Counted from the stretch's first letter, positions 8,999 to 18,733 are shown. The stretch: 64,000 nucleotides of DNA from Robiginitomaculum sp. (GCA_002733605.1 NVWK01000006.1:62001-126000); one strand, 5' to 3'. Notes: a model not told the origin generated them from the sequence alone. Translations and numbers: made by a program.

Positions 8999-9959
8999 AA
9001 CCCGGCGCCTGCGCACATCCGAAAATATTCGCAGGCTCGTGCGCGAAACCAAATTGTCAATTGACGATCTGGTCTATCCTTTGTTTATCGAAGACGGCGA
9101 GGGCATCGAGACCGAAATTGAAGCCATGCCCGGTATCAAGCGGTTTTCCCTCGATCGTTTGTCGCGCGAACTGGACGAAGTGACGGCCCTTAACATTCCC
9201 GCCGTTTTGTTGTTCGGCATCCCTGCCAGCAAAGACGATACGGGCACGCAGACATGGAACGAAGACGGGATTATTCAAAAATCCCTACGCTTTATCAAAG
9301 CCAATTACCCTGATCTTTACATAATTACGGACGTTTGTTTTTGCGAATATACCAGCCACGGCCATTGTGGTGTCCTGCACGGCGACGATGTGGATAATGA
9401 CAAAACCTTGGCCAACCTATCAAAACAGGCGCTTTCTCACGCACAAGCAGGTGCCGATATGGTGGCCCCGTCCGGCATGATGGACGGCGCGGTGGCGGCA
9501 ATACGCGAAGGTCTGGACGCGGCCGGATTTACGAACCTGCCGATCATGGGCTATAGCGTCAAATATGCGTCCGCATTTTACGGCCCGTTTCGCGAGGCTG
9601 TGGGGTCTGCGCCCAGCTTTGGCGATCGCCGCACCTACCAAATGGACCCTGCGAACCGCCGCGAAGGTATGCGCGAAGCCGCCTATGACGACGCGGAAGA
9701 CGCCGATATTCTCATGGTCAAACCCGCACTTTCCTATCTGGACATTATCCGCGAGCTTCGTGACAGCTTTGACAAACCGATTGCGTGTTATAATGTCAGC
9801 GGCGAATATTCGATGATTAAAGCCGCTAGCGCCAAAGGATGGATTGACGGCGAGCGGGTAATGATGGAAAGCTTGCTGTCCATGAAGCGCGCCGGCGCAG
9901 ATATTATCATAACCTATTTTGCCAAAGATGTGGCCAAACTCCTAAACACAAGAGCATAA
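8991..9959 (+). CDS. hemB: Porphobilinogen synthase (5-aminolevulinate dehydratase)
   Basis: Condenses two 5-aminolevulinates to porphobilinogen. The 322-residue protein carries the zinc-type cysteine cluster [14 protein letters not shown] and the two Schiff-base lysine regions MGYSVKYAS and MVKPALSY, along with the allosteric-site region [15 protein letters not shown]. The catalytic zinc cysteines are of interest because many alphaproteobacterial HemB proteins use magnesium instead and have Asp/Ala there. The gene overlaps hemCD by 8 bases and is followed one base later by hemL, so the four hem genes are probably one transcript. Confidence 0.96.
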   Translation: MLRTRRLRTSENIRRLVRETKLSIDDLVYPLFIEDGEGIETEIEAMPGIKRFSLDRLSRELDEVTALNIPAVLLFGIPASKDDTGTQTWNEDGIIQKSLRFIKANYPDLYIITDVCFCEYTSHGHCGVLHGDDVDNDKTLANLSKQALSHAQAGADMVAPSGMMDGAVAAIREGLDAAGFTNLPIMGYSVKYASAFYGPFREAVGSAPSFGDRRTYQMDPANRREGMREAAYDDAEDADILMVKPALSYLDIIRELRDSFDKPIACYNVSGEYSMIKAASAKGWIDGERVMMESLLSMKRAGADIIITYFAKDVAKLLNTRA

Positions 9960-9960
9960 A

Positions 9961-11250
9961 ATGAAACATACAAAATCAGAGCGCCTCTATCAAGAGGGCC
10001 TCGAACATCTCGTGGGCGCTGTAAATTCGCCCGTTCGCGCCTTTTCCGCTGTTGGCGGCAACCCGTTATTTATTGAGCGTGCCGACGGCAGTGAAATTGT
10101 CGACGTCGACGGTAATGTCTATATCGATTATGTGCTGTCCTACGGCCCGATGATTTTGGGACACCGTCATGGTCGCGTGCGCAGAAATGTCCGCAAAGCC
10201 CTGCGCAATGGCTATTCCTTTGGCGCGTCAACCAAGTCCGAAATTCGGATGGCCAAAATCCTCTGTGACGCCATTCCCGGCATGGACAAAGTCCGCTTGG
10301 TCAATTCCGGCACCGAAGCCGTGTTTAGCGCCATCCGTTTGGCACGGGCTTTTACAGGCCGCGACAAGATCATAAAGTTCGCGGGCTGTTATCATGGCCA
10401 CGCAGATAGCTTGCTGATCGCAGCAGGGTCGGGCCTCGCCACCCTTAGCTTGCCCGGCAGCAAAGGCGTGCCGGAGGCTGCGGTCGCCAACACCCTGATT
10501 GCCAATTATAATGATCTGGACAGTGTGAAACATCATTTCGCTGAGCATGACGACATTGCCGGTATTATCATTGAACCGGTCGCCGGTAATATGGGTGTCG
10601 TCCTGCCGCAAGACGGGTTCTTGCAAGAGCTGAAAACCCTCTGCGAAGCCAATGGCGCGCTCTTGATCGTTGATGAAGTGATGACCGGCTTTCGTTCCAA
10701 ATTCGGCGGCGCACAAGAAGTGCTCGGCGTCGAGGCCGACATTACCTGCCTTGGAAAAATCATTGGCGGCGGCTTTCCGGTCGGCGCTTACGGAGCGCGT
10801 AACGAGATTATGGAAATGGTCGCCCCATTGGGAGAAATGTATCAGGCGGGCACTTTGTCCGGCAACCCGATTGCTATGGCGGCAGGAATTTCCACCTTGC
10901 TGGAACTGAAATCCCAAAACCCGTATGCAGGATTCGAGGAAACGGCAGGGCGGCTGGAAAGTGCTTTGTTGAAATCTGCCAAACGTCACAAGGTTGATCT
11001 AACCGTCAACCGGTTCGGCTCTATGATCAATCCGTTTTTTGCCAAAGGCGCTGTCACCAATTTCGCCGAAGCGCAAAAATCGGACACCAAAAAGTTCGCC
11101 GTGTTCTTCTGGGCCATGATCGAAAACGGTATCTTCCTGCCGCCGTCCCAGTTTGAATCATGGTTCCTGTGCTCTGCGCTAAGAGATGAGGACATTGTCA
11201 AAACCATAGAGGCCATTGATAAATCCATGAAGGCTGTCGCAGAGGCTTAA
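9961..11250 (+). CDS. hemL: Glutamate-1-semialdehyde 2,1-aminomutase
   Basis: PLP enzyme that converts glutamate-1-semialdehyde from HemA into 5-aminolevulinate, completing the C5 route. At 429 residues it has the family length. Visible motifs are VNSPVRAF, SGTEAVFSAIRLAR, GCYHGHAD, the PLP-contacting IVDEVMTGFR and the lysine in CLGKIIGGG (about Lys266), then AGTLSGNPIAMAAG. It is a class III aminotransferase fold, but the N-terminal SPVRAF and the pairing with hemA make the aminomutase call firm. Confidence 0.96.
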   Translation: MKHTKSERLYQEGLEHLVGAVNSPVRAFSAVGGNPLFIERADGSEIVDVDGNVYIDYVLSYGPMILGHRHGRVRRNVRKALRNGYSFGASTKSEIRMAKILCDAIPGMDKVRLVNSGTEAVFSAIRLARAFTGRDKIIKFAGCYHGHADSLLIAAGSGLATLSLPGSKGVPEAAVANTLIANYNDLDSVKHHFAEHDDIAGIIIEPVAGNMGVVLPQDGFLQELKTLCEANGALLIVDEVMTGFRSKFGGAQEVLGVEADITCLGKIIGGGFPVGAYGARNEIMEMVAPLGEMYQAGTLSGNPIAMAAGISTLLELKSQNPYAGFEETAGRLESALLKSAKRHKVDLTVNRFGSMINPFFAKGAVTNFAEAQKSDTKKFAVFFWAMIENGIFLPPSQFESWFLCSALRDEDIVKTIEAIDKSMKAVAEA

Positions 11251-11313
11251 TTTCCAACGGGTATGACCTTATAATCCCTTGCATTCTCGCAGCAAGGGGC
11301 AGAGGTTTGCCCT

Positions 11314-11880
11314 ATGGAAACAAAAACTGTGCATCCGCGCAAGCAGGTCTTGATCAAATTCGCGCTGCTGTGCTTGTTGATGGTGAGTTATTTCGCCTAT
11401 CTCAGCTATCAATATGATCTACTGACCGGCGGCATTGCCGCATTGCTGACATGGAGTTTTTTCGTGCTGTGCACACCGGTGGCCGATGCAGGGTTTCTAC
11501 TGGATTTCCCTCTGCGCCTCCTGTTCGGGATTCGCATGGTTCTCTCGGAAATTGCCGTGTGGGCCATCGCAATCGGCCTCAATATTGTATCCTTGGCCTA
11601 TTTCCCGCAATATTATGACACCACCATCCTGACCCGCTTGTTGAAGCAGATATTCACGACCCCCAACCCGTATTGGGCCGTTATTATACTCTCCGGTATA
11701 GGCACATTTTTATCTATCCGGTTCGGGGACGAGTTGATGGATGTCCTGCATCATCGAGAGCGTTCATTTTTTCACTCACATCATTTCAAACACGAACTGA
11801 TTTTAATCGCGTTCTTTGTGTTGGTGATTTTTGGCTATTATGAGCTGATCATCTCGCTCGGCATTGATCAGAGTTTTTAA
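11314..11880 (+). CDS. Hypothetical inner-membrane protein
   Basis: Not recognised. The 188-residue protein has about four to five hydrophobic segments: residues 14-34, 38-58, 72-96, 116-134 and 158-178. Between the last two is a histidine-rich cytoplasmic or periplasmic stretch (LHHRERSFFHSHHFKHE). The segment CTPVADAGFLLDFPLRLLFG is polar enough to be functional. It lies 63 bases after hemL and runs into the his operon from the opposite side, with only four bases between the stops. It could be read through from the hem operon. Confidence 0.75.
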   Translation: METKTVHPRKQVLIKFALLCLLMVSYFAYLSYQYDLLTGGIAALLTWSFFVLCTPVADAGFLLDFPLRLLFGIRMVLSEIAVWAIAIGLNIVSLAYFPQYYDTTILTRLLKQIFTTPNPYWAVIILSGIGTFLSIRFGDELMDVLHHRERSFFHSHHFKHELILIAFFVLVIFGYYELIISLGIDQSF

Positions 11881-11884
11881 GAGC

Positions 11885-12478
11885 TCAATGCCTGCGCCCT
11901 TGTAGCTCGCTGATAATATCGGCAAGCGTCAGATTTTTCGCCGCCAACAAAACCATCAAATGATACAGCAGATCGGCAGCCTCGCTAATCAGCTCTTTAT
12001 CGGTTTCGGCAAGGGCGGCAATAACCGTTTCAACGCCTTCTTCCCCAACCTTCTGCGCAGCCCGTTTCAGCGGCCCCTGCAAAAGAGACGCCGTATAAGA
12101 TGTGTCTTTATCCGCTGTCCTCCGGCCTTCAATCAACGTACTCAAATCGGCCAACCAGCCAAAACCCTGCGCACCCTTATCGCCAAAGCACGAGATCGTG
12201 CCCGTGTGACAGGTCGGCCCAGCCGGCCGCGCCTGCACCAATAAAGTATCGTTGTCGCAATCAACTTCCATACCGACAAAGGCAAGTGTATTTCCAGACG
12301 TTTCACCCTTTTGCCAAAGCGTTTTGCGCGAGCGACTATAAAACGTAACCAGCCCGCTTTCGCGTGTCGCACTCACGGCCTCTGCGTTCATATAACCCAA
12401 CATCAACACCTGTCCTGTATCGGCGTTTTGGATAATTGCGGGCACCAGCCCTGCGCCTTTTTCAAAATCTATATTCAT
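11885..12478 (-). CDS. hisIE: HisIE: phosphoribosyl-AMP cyclohydrolase / phosphoribosyl-ATP pyrophosphatase
   Basis: Bifunctional enzyme for steps 2 and 3 of histidine synthesis. Residues 1-110 are the cyclohydrolase, with [23 protein letters not shown], the metal-site DCDNDTLL and the zinc cysteines in GPTCHTG and SCF. Residues about 110-197 are the pyrophosphatase, a helical MazG-like fold with [13 protein letters not shown] and [14 protein letters not shown]. It is the last gene of the his operon and its start overlaps the hisF stop by 4 bases. Confidence 0.96.
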   Translation of the reverse strand: MNIDFEKGAGLVPAIIQNADTGQVLMLGYMNAEAVSATRESGLVTFYSRSRKTLWQKGETSGNTLAFVGMEVDCDNDTLLVQARPAGPTCHTGTISCFGDKGAQGFGWLADLSTLIEGRRTADKDTSYTASLLQGPLKRAAQKVGEEGVETVIAALAETDKELISEAADLLYHLMVLLAAKNLTLADIISELQGRRH

Positions 12479-13242
12479 ATGCGTATCTCTATACCGGCTG
12501 TTCTTAGCTCTGATTTTAGGGTGGGAATAGGGAGTATGTTCTTGTGAAATACACTGGCGGCCAAGGCGCCGTCAACACCGGCGCGTTTGAATACATCTTC
12601 AAAATGTGAGGTCTCGCCCGCTCCGCCCGAAGCGATGAGGGGCACACGGCATATTTTTCGCGCCGCAATGAGTTGCGGCAAATCATACCCTTTTCGCACC
12701 CCGTCCTGGTTCATACAATTCAGCACAATTTCGCCCGCCCCGCGTTGCACGGCCTCTATGATCCAGTCAAAAGTCTCCCGACCCGTATCCTTGGTTTCGT
12801 CCGGGTCGCCCGTATGGGATTTGACCCGGTAGTCTTCCCCGTCAAAATAGCTATCGATTCCGACCACAATACATTGACGCCCAAAGGCATCGGAAAGCTC
12901 GTTAATCAGATCAGGGCGCGTCAAAGCAGGCGAATTAATCGAGATTTTATCCGCCCCTTCTTCCAGCCGTGCCCGCGCCGCCTCGACGGTTTTAATCCCG
13001 CCCGCTACACAAAACGGAATGTCGAGAACCGCAGAGACTTTACGCACCCAGTCAGGGCTTATCGTACGCGCATCCGTACTGGCCGTAATGTCATAAAACA
13101 CAAGTTCGTCCGCCCCCTCGTCGCGGTAGCGCAGGGCTAGATCGAGAATGCCGCCGACCACTTCATGATTGCGAAATTGCACCCCCTTAACAACCACGCC
13201 GTCGCGCACGTCAAGGCAGGGAATAATCCGCCGCGCTAGCAC
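12475..13242 (-). CDS. hisF: Imidazole glycerol phosphate synthase, cyclase subunit
   Basis: Beta/alpha barrel of 255 residues that, with HisH, makes imidazole glycerol phosphate and AICAR from PRFAR. The catalytic aspartates are in IPCLDVRDG (Asp11) and [10 protein letters not shown] (about Asp130), with phosphate loops VAGGIKTVE and [11 protein letters not shown]. The AICAR by-product re-enters purine synthesis through PurH, which is encoded elsewhere in this window. It overlaps hisA by 7 bases. Confidence 0.97.
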   Translation of the reverse strand: MLARRIIPCLDVRDGVVVKGVQFRNHEVVGGILDLALRYRDEGADELVFYDITASTDARTISPDWVRKVSAVLDIPFCVAGGIKTVEAARARLEEGADKISINSPALTRPDLINELSDAFGRQCIVVGIDSYFDGEDYRVKSHTGDPDETKDTGRETFDWIIEAVQRGAGEIVLNCMNQDGVRKGYDLPQLIAARKICRVPLIASGGAGETSHFEDVFKRAGVDGALAASVFHKNILPIPTLKSELRTAGIEIRI

Positions 13243-13973
13243 GAAATCGCCTGTTCGAGAGTGAATTTATTCTCGTACAGGGCTTTGCCAATGATGATCC
13301 CGGCCGGATCCAGCGCTTTCAAATCCTGTACATCTTTAATGGATCCCACGCCGCCCGATGTGATCAAATCAAAGGCAGAATAGCGCCTGAGTATATCGGC
13401 GTAAAGCCCCGTATTAGAGCCTTGTAAAACCCCGTCCTTGGCAATATCGGTCACCAAAACACTCTTGACGCCTGTGTCCATATATTGATCGAGTACATGC
13501 CAGAGGGTTTTCTCGGACGCGTCCTGCCAGCCACGTGTCGCGGGGCGAGGTGTTCCGGTTGCGTCGATTTGCACATCGAGGGCCAAGGTAAATCTTTCTG
13601 GCCCCAATTCCGTTATCCAGTATTTGACCATGGCCGGATTGCTAACGGCCAGTGACCCGATGACCACCCGCTCAACCCCACCATTAATCAGGTTTTGTAA
13701 TTGGGATATTTCGCGAAGACCGCCGCCGGTTTGAACCTTCAGACCAGATTGTTTGGCAATATCGGTGATCAGATTGCCCTGTTGGCTTTTCTCATTTTTA
13801 GCGCCGTCCAGATCGACAACATGTATCCACTCGGCCCCTTGTTCGGCAAAGCTCCGCGCCATTTCCAACGGCGAAATTTCATAGTCTGTGCGTTGGTTGA
13901 AATCGCCTTTGAACAGGCGCACACATTTGCCGTCCATTAAATCAATCGCAGGATAAATCATTGGAGCACTCAT
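13236..13973 (-). CDS. hisA: ProFAR isomerase HisA
   Basis: Beta/alpha-barrel sugar isomerase (ProFAR to PRFAR). Motifs are [20 protein letters not shown] at the N-terminus with the catalytic Asp, [30 protein letters not shown] with the second catalytic Asp, and [11 protein letters not shown]. An upstream extension of the reading frame exists, but the start at 13973 forms a 4-base ATGA overlap with the hisH stop and begins right at the family N-terminus, so it is chosen. Length is 245 residues. Confidence 0.96.
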   Translation of the reverse strand: MSAPMIYPAIDLMDGKCVRLFKGDFNQRTDYEISPLEMARSFAEQGAEWIHVVDLDGAKNEKSQQGNLITDIAKQSGLKVQTGGGLREISQLQNLINGGVERVVIGSLAVSNPAMVKYWITELGPERFTLALDVQIDATGTPRPATRGWQDASEKTLWHVLDQYMDTGVKSVLVTDIAKDGVLQGSNTGLYADILRRYSAFDLITSGGVGSIKDVQDLKALDPAGIIIGKALYENKFTLEQAISC

Positions 13974-14575
13974 GAGGACACCTTCAGGAAATTTTCTAAT
14001 ATACGCGCTCCGGTTTTGCCCGAGCGCTCTGGATGAAACTGGCACCCATAGATATTGTTCTTGCGAATAATCGCACTAAAGGCACTACCATGTTCAGAAG
14101 ATGCCAATGTATATTTGCTGAGCGGCACCGCATAGGAATGAACAAAATAGGCATGGTCACCGGATGTGATTCCGGCAAGCAATGGATCGTCTGCGAGGTT
14201 TTCAAGCGTATTCCAGCCCATATGCGGGGAGGGCAAATCGCCTGTGTCCAGATCCACAACATTTCCGTCTATCATGCCGAGGCCTTCCACATCGCCTTCC
14301 AGGCTGCCTTCCTCGGAATTTTCAAACAACAGCTGCATGCCGAGACATATCCCCATAACAGGCTGGGTCAGGTTTTGCAAAACATCAACCAGATTGCGTT
14401 CACGTAATTTCTGCATGGCATAAGGCGCCGCCCCGACACCGGGCAGGATCACCCGTGGGGCCGCGCAGATAATTTCGGGCTCTTGCGTAATGGTCTTGCT
14501 GACGCCCAGCCGGTCAAAGGCAAAGCCGACAGAGGCCAGATTGGCACATCCGGTATCTACAATCACCACGTCCAT
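13970..14575 (-). CDS. hisH: Imidazole glycerol phosphate synthase, glutaminase subunit
   Basis: Class I glutamine amidotransferase that delivers ammonia to HisF. The catalytic triad is visible: nucleophile cysteine in MGICLGMQLLFE and the His/Glu pair in CQFHPERSGKTG. The oxyanion region ILPGVGAAPYAM is also present. At 201 residues the length is normal. Its start abuts the hisCB stop. Confidence 0.97.
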   Translation of the reverse strand: MDVVIVDTGCANLASVGFAFDRLGVSKTITQEPEIICAAPRVILPGVGAAPYAMQKLRERNLVDVLQNLTQPVMGICLGMQLLFENSEEGSLEGDVEGLGMIDGNVVDLDTGDLPSPHMGWNTLENLADDPLLAGITSGDHAYFVHSYAVPLSKYTLASSEHGSAFSAIIRKNNIYGCQFHPERSGKTGARILENFLKVSS

Positions 14576-16215
14576 TAGATCACACCTTTGGTCGACGGAA
14601 TTTCGTCGCCTTCGCGTTTAAACGCAGGGCGCAAGGCCCGCGCCAAGCCTTTGAAACAGGCCTCGATCATATGGTGGGTGTTCTCGCCCTCCACCTCAAT
14701 CTGGATGGCTGCGCCCAGAGTTTGTGACAGGCTTTCGAAAAAGTGCGGACACATTTCTGCTGGAAACTCTCCGGCGTGATCGGTGGGGAAAATGCCTTTA
14801 AACGTCATGGCCGCCCGACCGGACAGATCAATTGCGACCCGTGCCTGGGTCTCGTCCATGGCCATCGTAAACCCGAACCGCCCAATGCCAGCCTTGTTGC
14901 CGAGCGCCTCTTTCAGCGCCGTACCCAGTGCCAGGGCGCAGTCTTCTATCGTGTGGTGGGCGTCAATATGCGTGTCCCCGTCACAACTCAAAACAAGCCC
15001 AAACCCGCCATGTTTCGCCAGCGCTTCAAGCATGTGATCATAAAACCCGTTGCCCGTCCTGATCGCAATCGTGGAGGCATCATCAAGATTAACCCGCACA
15101 GAAATATCCGTTTCCTTGGTTTTTCTGTGGGCTTCCCCGATCCGCATTTGCTTCCCGGACGGGGGGGTAATGCCAAAGGCGGCAAGTGCAATATTGTTTT
15201 CTTCCGGCGCGCCAATACTGATCCGCAGACCAATCGGATAATGCCGGATTTTAACATTGGACTTGGCAAGTTCGCGCAATAATTCTTCTCTGTTGTTGAC
15301 GTCCAGTAACAAGAAATTAGCCTGTGAAGGAAACACCGTCTTGACGAATGCAGATTGCGCAAGTGCGGTGGCCATACGTTCCCGCTCGGATTTCCACAGA
15401 GCAAGCCGCGCCTTATGGACGGGCATGGCGGCAGGCGAGAGCGCGTTCAAAATCGCAGTCTCGACGGGACGGGCAATCGGGTAGGGCGGTAGAACTTTCA
15501 ACATCAGTGCAATGATCCGTGGATCAGCAATCGCGACCCCGCCGCGCACACCTGCCAAAGAATAAGCTTTCGAAAGTGTGCGTAGAACAATCAGGTTTGG
15601 GTAAATGCCCATATCATTTGTAAAGCTCGGCTGGTCAGAAAACTCCTCATAGGCCTCGTCAATAACGATCAGGGTTTGCGGGAAATCTGCACACAGAGAC
15701 GTGACGATTTTTGGATCAATCACATTGCCTGTTGGATTGTTTGGAGAGCACAGGAAGACAATCTTCAAAGCCGCCCCTGCCTCTGTCATAGCGGTGCGAA
15801 TACGCTCCTCATTATAGCTATAGTCCGCATCAAGCGGCGCTTCAACAATCCCGGCCCCCTGAATAGAGGCGCAATTGGCGTAATAGCCAAAGGTGGGAGG
15901 ACAGACGAGAACTTTATCTTCACCCGCCTCGCAAAACGTACGCAATAAAACCTCGATCGCTTCATCAGCCCCGCGCCCGATCATAAGCGTATCAGGCGCC
16001 GTCCCGTAGAGAGCCGCCAAGCGTGTACGCAGGCCTTCGGGTTGTTGTTCGGGGTAGCGGTTGTAGGCGTCTGCTCCCGTGACCGGCGGCGGTGTCCACG
16101 GGCTTTCATTGGCGTCGAGGTGCAACGCATCGGTGGCCCCGCCGCGTGCAGAATAGGCTTTGAAATCAACAATGGCTTTGCGGGCAATGCTTTCGGGCCA
16201 ATTTAAGGTGCTCAT
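14575..16215 (-). CDS. hisCB: HisC-HisB fusion: histidinol-phosphate aminotransferase / IGP dehydratase
   Basis: One reading frame of 546 residues holds two enzymes of histidine synthesis. Residues 1-350 are HisC, a PLP aminotransferase, with LDANESPW, SPNNPTGN, VIDEAYEEF, the PLP lysine in LRTLSKAYS (Lys216) and LRISIG. After a short link (PSGKQMRIGEAHR), residues 358-546 are imidazoleglycerol-phosphate dehydratase, with TGNGFYDHMLEALAKHGGF, the metal sites HHTIED (420-425) and THHMIE (513-518), and the terminal PSTKGVI. No stop or frameshift separates them. In E. coli and Xanthomonas HisB is fused to a histidinol phosphatase instead; that phosphatase domain is absent here and must be encoded elsewhere. 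The gene order G-D-CB-H-A-F suggests that adjacent hisC and hisB merged. Confidence 0.93.
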   Translation of the reverse strand: MSTLNWPESIARKAIVDFKAYSARGGATDALHLDANESPWTPPPVTGADAYNRYPEQQPEGLRTRLAALYGTAPDTLMIGRGADEAIEVLLRTFCEAGEDKVLVCPPTFGYYANCASIQGAGIVEAPLDADYSYNEERIRTAMTEAGAALKIVFLCSPNNPTGNVIDPKIVTSLCADFPQTLIVIDEAYEEFSDQPSFTNDMGIYPNLIVLRTLSKAYSLAGVRGGVAIADPRIIALMLKVLPPYPIARPVETAILNALSPAAMPVHKARLALWKSERERMATALAQSAFVKTVFPSQANFLLLDVNNREELLRELAKSNVKIRHYPIGLRISIGAPEENNIALAAFGITPPSGKQMRIGEAHRKTKETDISVRVNLDDASTIAIRTGNGFYDHMLEALAKHGGFGLVLSCDGDTHIDAHHTIEDCALALGTALKEALGNKAGIGRFGFTMAMDETQARVAIDLSGRAAMTFKGIFPTDHAGEFPAEMCPHFFESLSQTLGAAIQIEVEGENTHHMIEACFKGLARALRPAFKREGDEIPSTKGVI

Positions 16216-17501
16216 GTGTTGCCTCCACTTAGGCGCAGGCTGACCGCGCGGCGATGCGCTTCCAGCCCTTCCATCTGTGCCAACCGTTCAACCGTCGGGC
16301 CGAGGGTTTCTAACCCCGTGCGGCTTAAGGTTTGCACGCTGATAAATTTCATAAAGCTCTCTAACACAAGGCCGCTATAGGCCCGCGCCGCGCCAAATGT
16401 CGGCAGGGTGTGGTTGGTACCACTGGCATAATCTCCAACCGATTCCGGTGTCCACGGCCCTAAAAATACCGAGCCGGCATTTCTGATCTCGGGCATAAGG
16501 CTCTCTGCATTCTCTACCTGCACAATCAAGTGCTCGGGTGCGTAGGTATTGACAATTTCCAGCATATCCTCTGTGTTCTCGACAACAAAAATCCGGCCAT
16601 GTTTCAAAGCCTGTGCCGTGATGTCTTTGCGGGGCAAGGTGTCCAGTTGCAACGCGATCTCGGTTTGTAACTGGGCCGCGAAATTTTCAGACCGGCACAC
16701 GCAAATCACCTGTGCAAGCGCGTCATGCTCGGCCTGTGCCAGCATGTCTGCAGCTACAAATACCGGATTGGCATCCTCGTCCGCCAACACCATCGCCTCG
16801 CTAGGGCCAGCCGGTAAATCAATGGCAGGGCCGCCCATTTCCATAGAGACCTGTGCTTTGGCGGCTGCCACATAGGCATTGCCGGGGCCAAAGATTTTTA
16901 CGGTTTTGGGGATGCTTTGCGTGCCGTAGGCGAGGGCGGCAATTGCTTGCGCCCCGCCGACCCTATAGATGTCTTCAATCCCACACAGATAGGCGCAGGC
17001 CCGTAAGGCGGCGTTAATCGTCCCGTCTTTTTGAGGGGGGGTGGTGACAACGCATTTAGCAATACCTGCGATTTTGGCCGGAATAGCCAGCATCATCAAA
17101 GTTGAAACCAGAGGGGCCGTCCCGCCCGGTACATAAAGCCCAGCACTGTCGAGCGGACGCGGTTCACGGCGGCACACCACGCCGGGCATGGTCTCTTGTG
17201 TGATGGTTTTAGGCATTTGCGCCGTGTGAAAGGCTTCGATATTGGCTTTGGCCGTTTGCAGGGCGGTCTTGTCTGCCTCGGGCAATTCATCCCATGCGGA
17301 TTTCAAATCGGCGTTTGGAACTTTCAAACTCTCAAGCGCAACCCCGTCAAATTTTCGGGTGTATTCAAACAGGGCTTCATCGCCGTTCTCACGGACATTT
17401 TTCAATATAGCGCGCACATCGACGTGCGCCAAGCCGCTGGGGCGGGCGAGGGCGCTTTCGCGTTGCGCGATGTCAAGTGTATGCCAAAGCAGAACTTGCA
17501 T
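16212..17501 (-). CDS. hisD: Histidinol dehydrogenase
   Basis: NAD-dependent enzyme for the last two oxidations of histidine synthesis. The 429-residue protein shows GLYVPGGTAPLVST, the GPGNAYVAAAK nucleotide region, the DLPAGPSEAMVLAD signature, the catalytic PEHLIVQVENAE with Glu/His and GTNHTLPT. Its stop overlaps the hisCB start by 4 bases, showing tight coupling. Confidence 0.97.
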   Translation of the reverse strand: MQVLLWHTLDIAQRESALARPSGLAHVDVRAILKNVRENGDEALFEYTRKFDGVALESLKVPNADLKSAWDELPEADKTALQTAKANIEAFHTAQMPKTITQETMPGVVCRREPRPLDSAGLYVPGGTAPLVSTLMMLAIPAKIAGIAKCVVTTPPQKDGTINAALRACAYLCGIEDIYRVGGAQAIAALAYGTQSIPKTVKIFGPGNAYVAAAKAQVSMEMGGPAIDLPAGPSEAMVLADEDANPVFVAADMLAQAEHDALAQVICVCRSENFAAQLQTEIALQLDTLPRKDITAQALKHGRIFVVENTEDMLEIVNTYAPEHLIVQVENAESLMPEIRNAGSVFLGPWTPESVGDYASGTNHTLPTFGAARAYSGLVLESFMKFISVQTLSRTGLETLGPTVERLAQMEGLEAHRRAVSLRLSGGNT

Positions 17502-17505
17502 GGGG

Positions 17506-18390
17506 CTAGCTCATCATCTTTTCAATTGGCAGAACCAGAATGGAACGGGCTCCACTGGCTTTCAAAGCTTCCAGCGTTTCCCAAAATACGTTTTCGGTAC
17601 ACACGGCCTGCACGGCCACAAGATCATCATCGCCTGCGAGGGGGATAATTGTTGGCGCGTCCGAGCCGGGGAGGATTTTTGTAATGTTCTCGATTTGCGA
17701 TCTTGGCGCGTTGAGCATGATATATTTGGAATCTTTCGAACGAATAACCCCGTCCAGCCGGCTCACTAACCGGTCATAAATATCCTGTTTTTCAGGGCTT
17801 AAAACTTCTGCCGACTTAATCAAAACCGCTTCACTTTCAAGGATGGTTTCGAAAGCCTTTAAACCATTGGCTTCAAGGGTTGCACCGGACGACACAAGAT
17901 CGCAAATGGACGGGGCAATCCCGATACGCGGCGCCAGTTCCACTGCGCCCTTCATCTCGACGCAATCGGCTGTGATCGCATTTTCGCGCAGATAATTATT
18001 TAAAATGCCGGGGTATGTGGTGGCGATTTTCGTGCCCTGTAAATCTTGCGGGGTGTTAATCGACCCGCCCTCGGCACTGGCAAGGCACAAACGGCATTTT
18101 GAAAATCCAAGCCGTCTTTCGATGCTCAGCGCCATTTTTCCGCCCGCGCTTAGAATGTCTTCTTGCAATACATTTTCGCCGACAATGCCCAGATCGCTGA
18201 CCGCATTGGCAACAAAACTAGGGATGTCATCATCACGGACAAGCAGAAGATCAATCGGCATGTTTTTAACCCGTGCCAGCAAACCATCACCGCGAATGGT
18301 AAAGCTGAGGCCGCATTTTTTCAGGGCCGCAAAACTATCATCTGCCAATCGCCCTTTTTTCTGAATGGCGATGCGTAATCTTTGTGTCAT
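17506..18390 (-). CDS. hisG: ATP phosphoribosyltransferase, long form
   Basis: First and feedback-controlled step of histidine synthesis. At 294 residues it is the long form with its own C-terminal regulatory ACT-like domain (residues about 225-294, ending GARSILVLPIEKMM), so no HisZ partner is needed. The catalytic part has QKKGRL, MPIDLLLVRDDDIP, GIVGENVL, IATTYPGIL and the PRPP loop DLVSSGATLEANGL. By eye it is closer to the gammaproteobacterial enzyme than to the short HisG many alphaproteobacteria use with HisZ. Confidence 0.96.
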   Translation of the reverse strand: MTQRLRIAIQKKGRLADDSFAALKKCGLSFTIRGDGLLARVKNMPIDLLLVRDDDIPSFVANAVSDLGIVGENVLQEDILSAGGKMALSIERRLGFSKCRLCLASAEGGSINTPQDLQGTKIATTYPGILNNYLRENAITADCVEMKGAVELAPRIGIAPSICDLVSSGATLEANGLKAFETILESEAVLIKSAEVLSPEKQDIYDRLVSRLDGVIRSKDSKYIMLNAPRSQIENITKILPGSDAPTIIPLAGDDDLVAVQAVCTENVFWETLEALKASGARSILVLPIEKMMS

Positions 18391-18405
18391 GTCTAATCTC
18401 TGTGT

Positions 18406-18711
18406 TTAGGTGTTTTTTTGTCTGTCTAGAATTGTCCGGTAGCCCTGATGGGGCTCTTCGTTCAGGAACCGGGCGACCCGACCAATGGTGGTGGTGCTCA
18501 CCCCGGTTTGGGCATGAATGTCGCGGTAGGACAATTCACCTTTGTCCAGCAATTTCGCCACATGCCAACGCTCGGACAAGGCCCGTACTTCCGCAGGCGT
18601 GCACAAATCAACCAGGAAGTTTTCCACTTCTTCCACGCTTTGACTTGCACGCAGGGCCGAGGCCAAATCCTTGCGGTGCGCAAGAGCGTTGGATTTTGAT
18701 ACAGTTGGCAT
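18406..18711 (-). CDS. TrpR-related regulator (YerC/YecD family), likely his repressor
   Basis: All-helical DNA-binding protein of 101 residues. The helix-turn-helix reads LCTPAEVRALSERWHVAKLLDKGELSYRDIHAQTGVSTTTIGRVARFL, the pattern of the TrpR/YerC superfamily. It is the first gene of the his operon, 15 bases ahead of hisG. A TrpR-like gene at this place is known from Xanthomonas his operons, and related regulators have been named HisR, so control of histidine synthesis is likely. The ligand, presumably histidine, is inferred. Confidence 0.88.
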   Translation of the reverse strand: MPTVSKSNALAHRKDLASALRASQSVEEVENFLVDLCTPAEVRALSERWHVAKLLDKGELSYRDIHAQTGVSTTTIGRVARFLNEEPHQGYRTILDRQKNT

Positions 18712-18733
18712 AACAGACTCGAAGTGACTTAAT

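Noticed and set aside
10228-10989. 253-codon minus-strand frame inside hemL
   Set aside because: Shadow of hemL; no family pattern and no upstream ribosome site.
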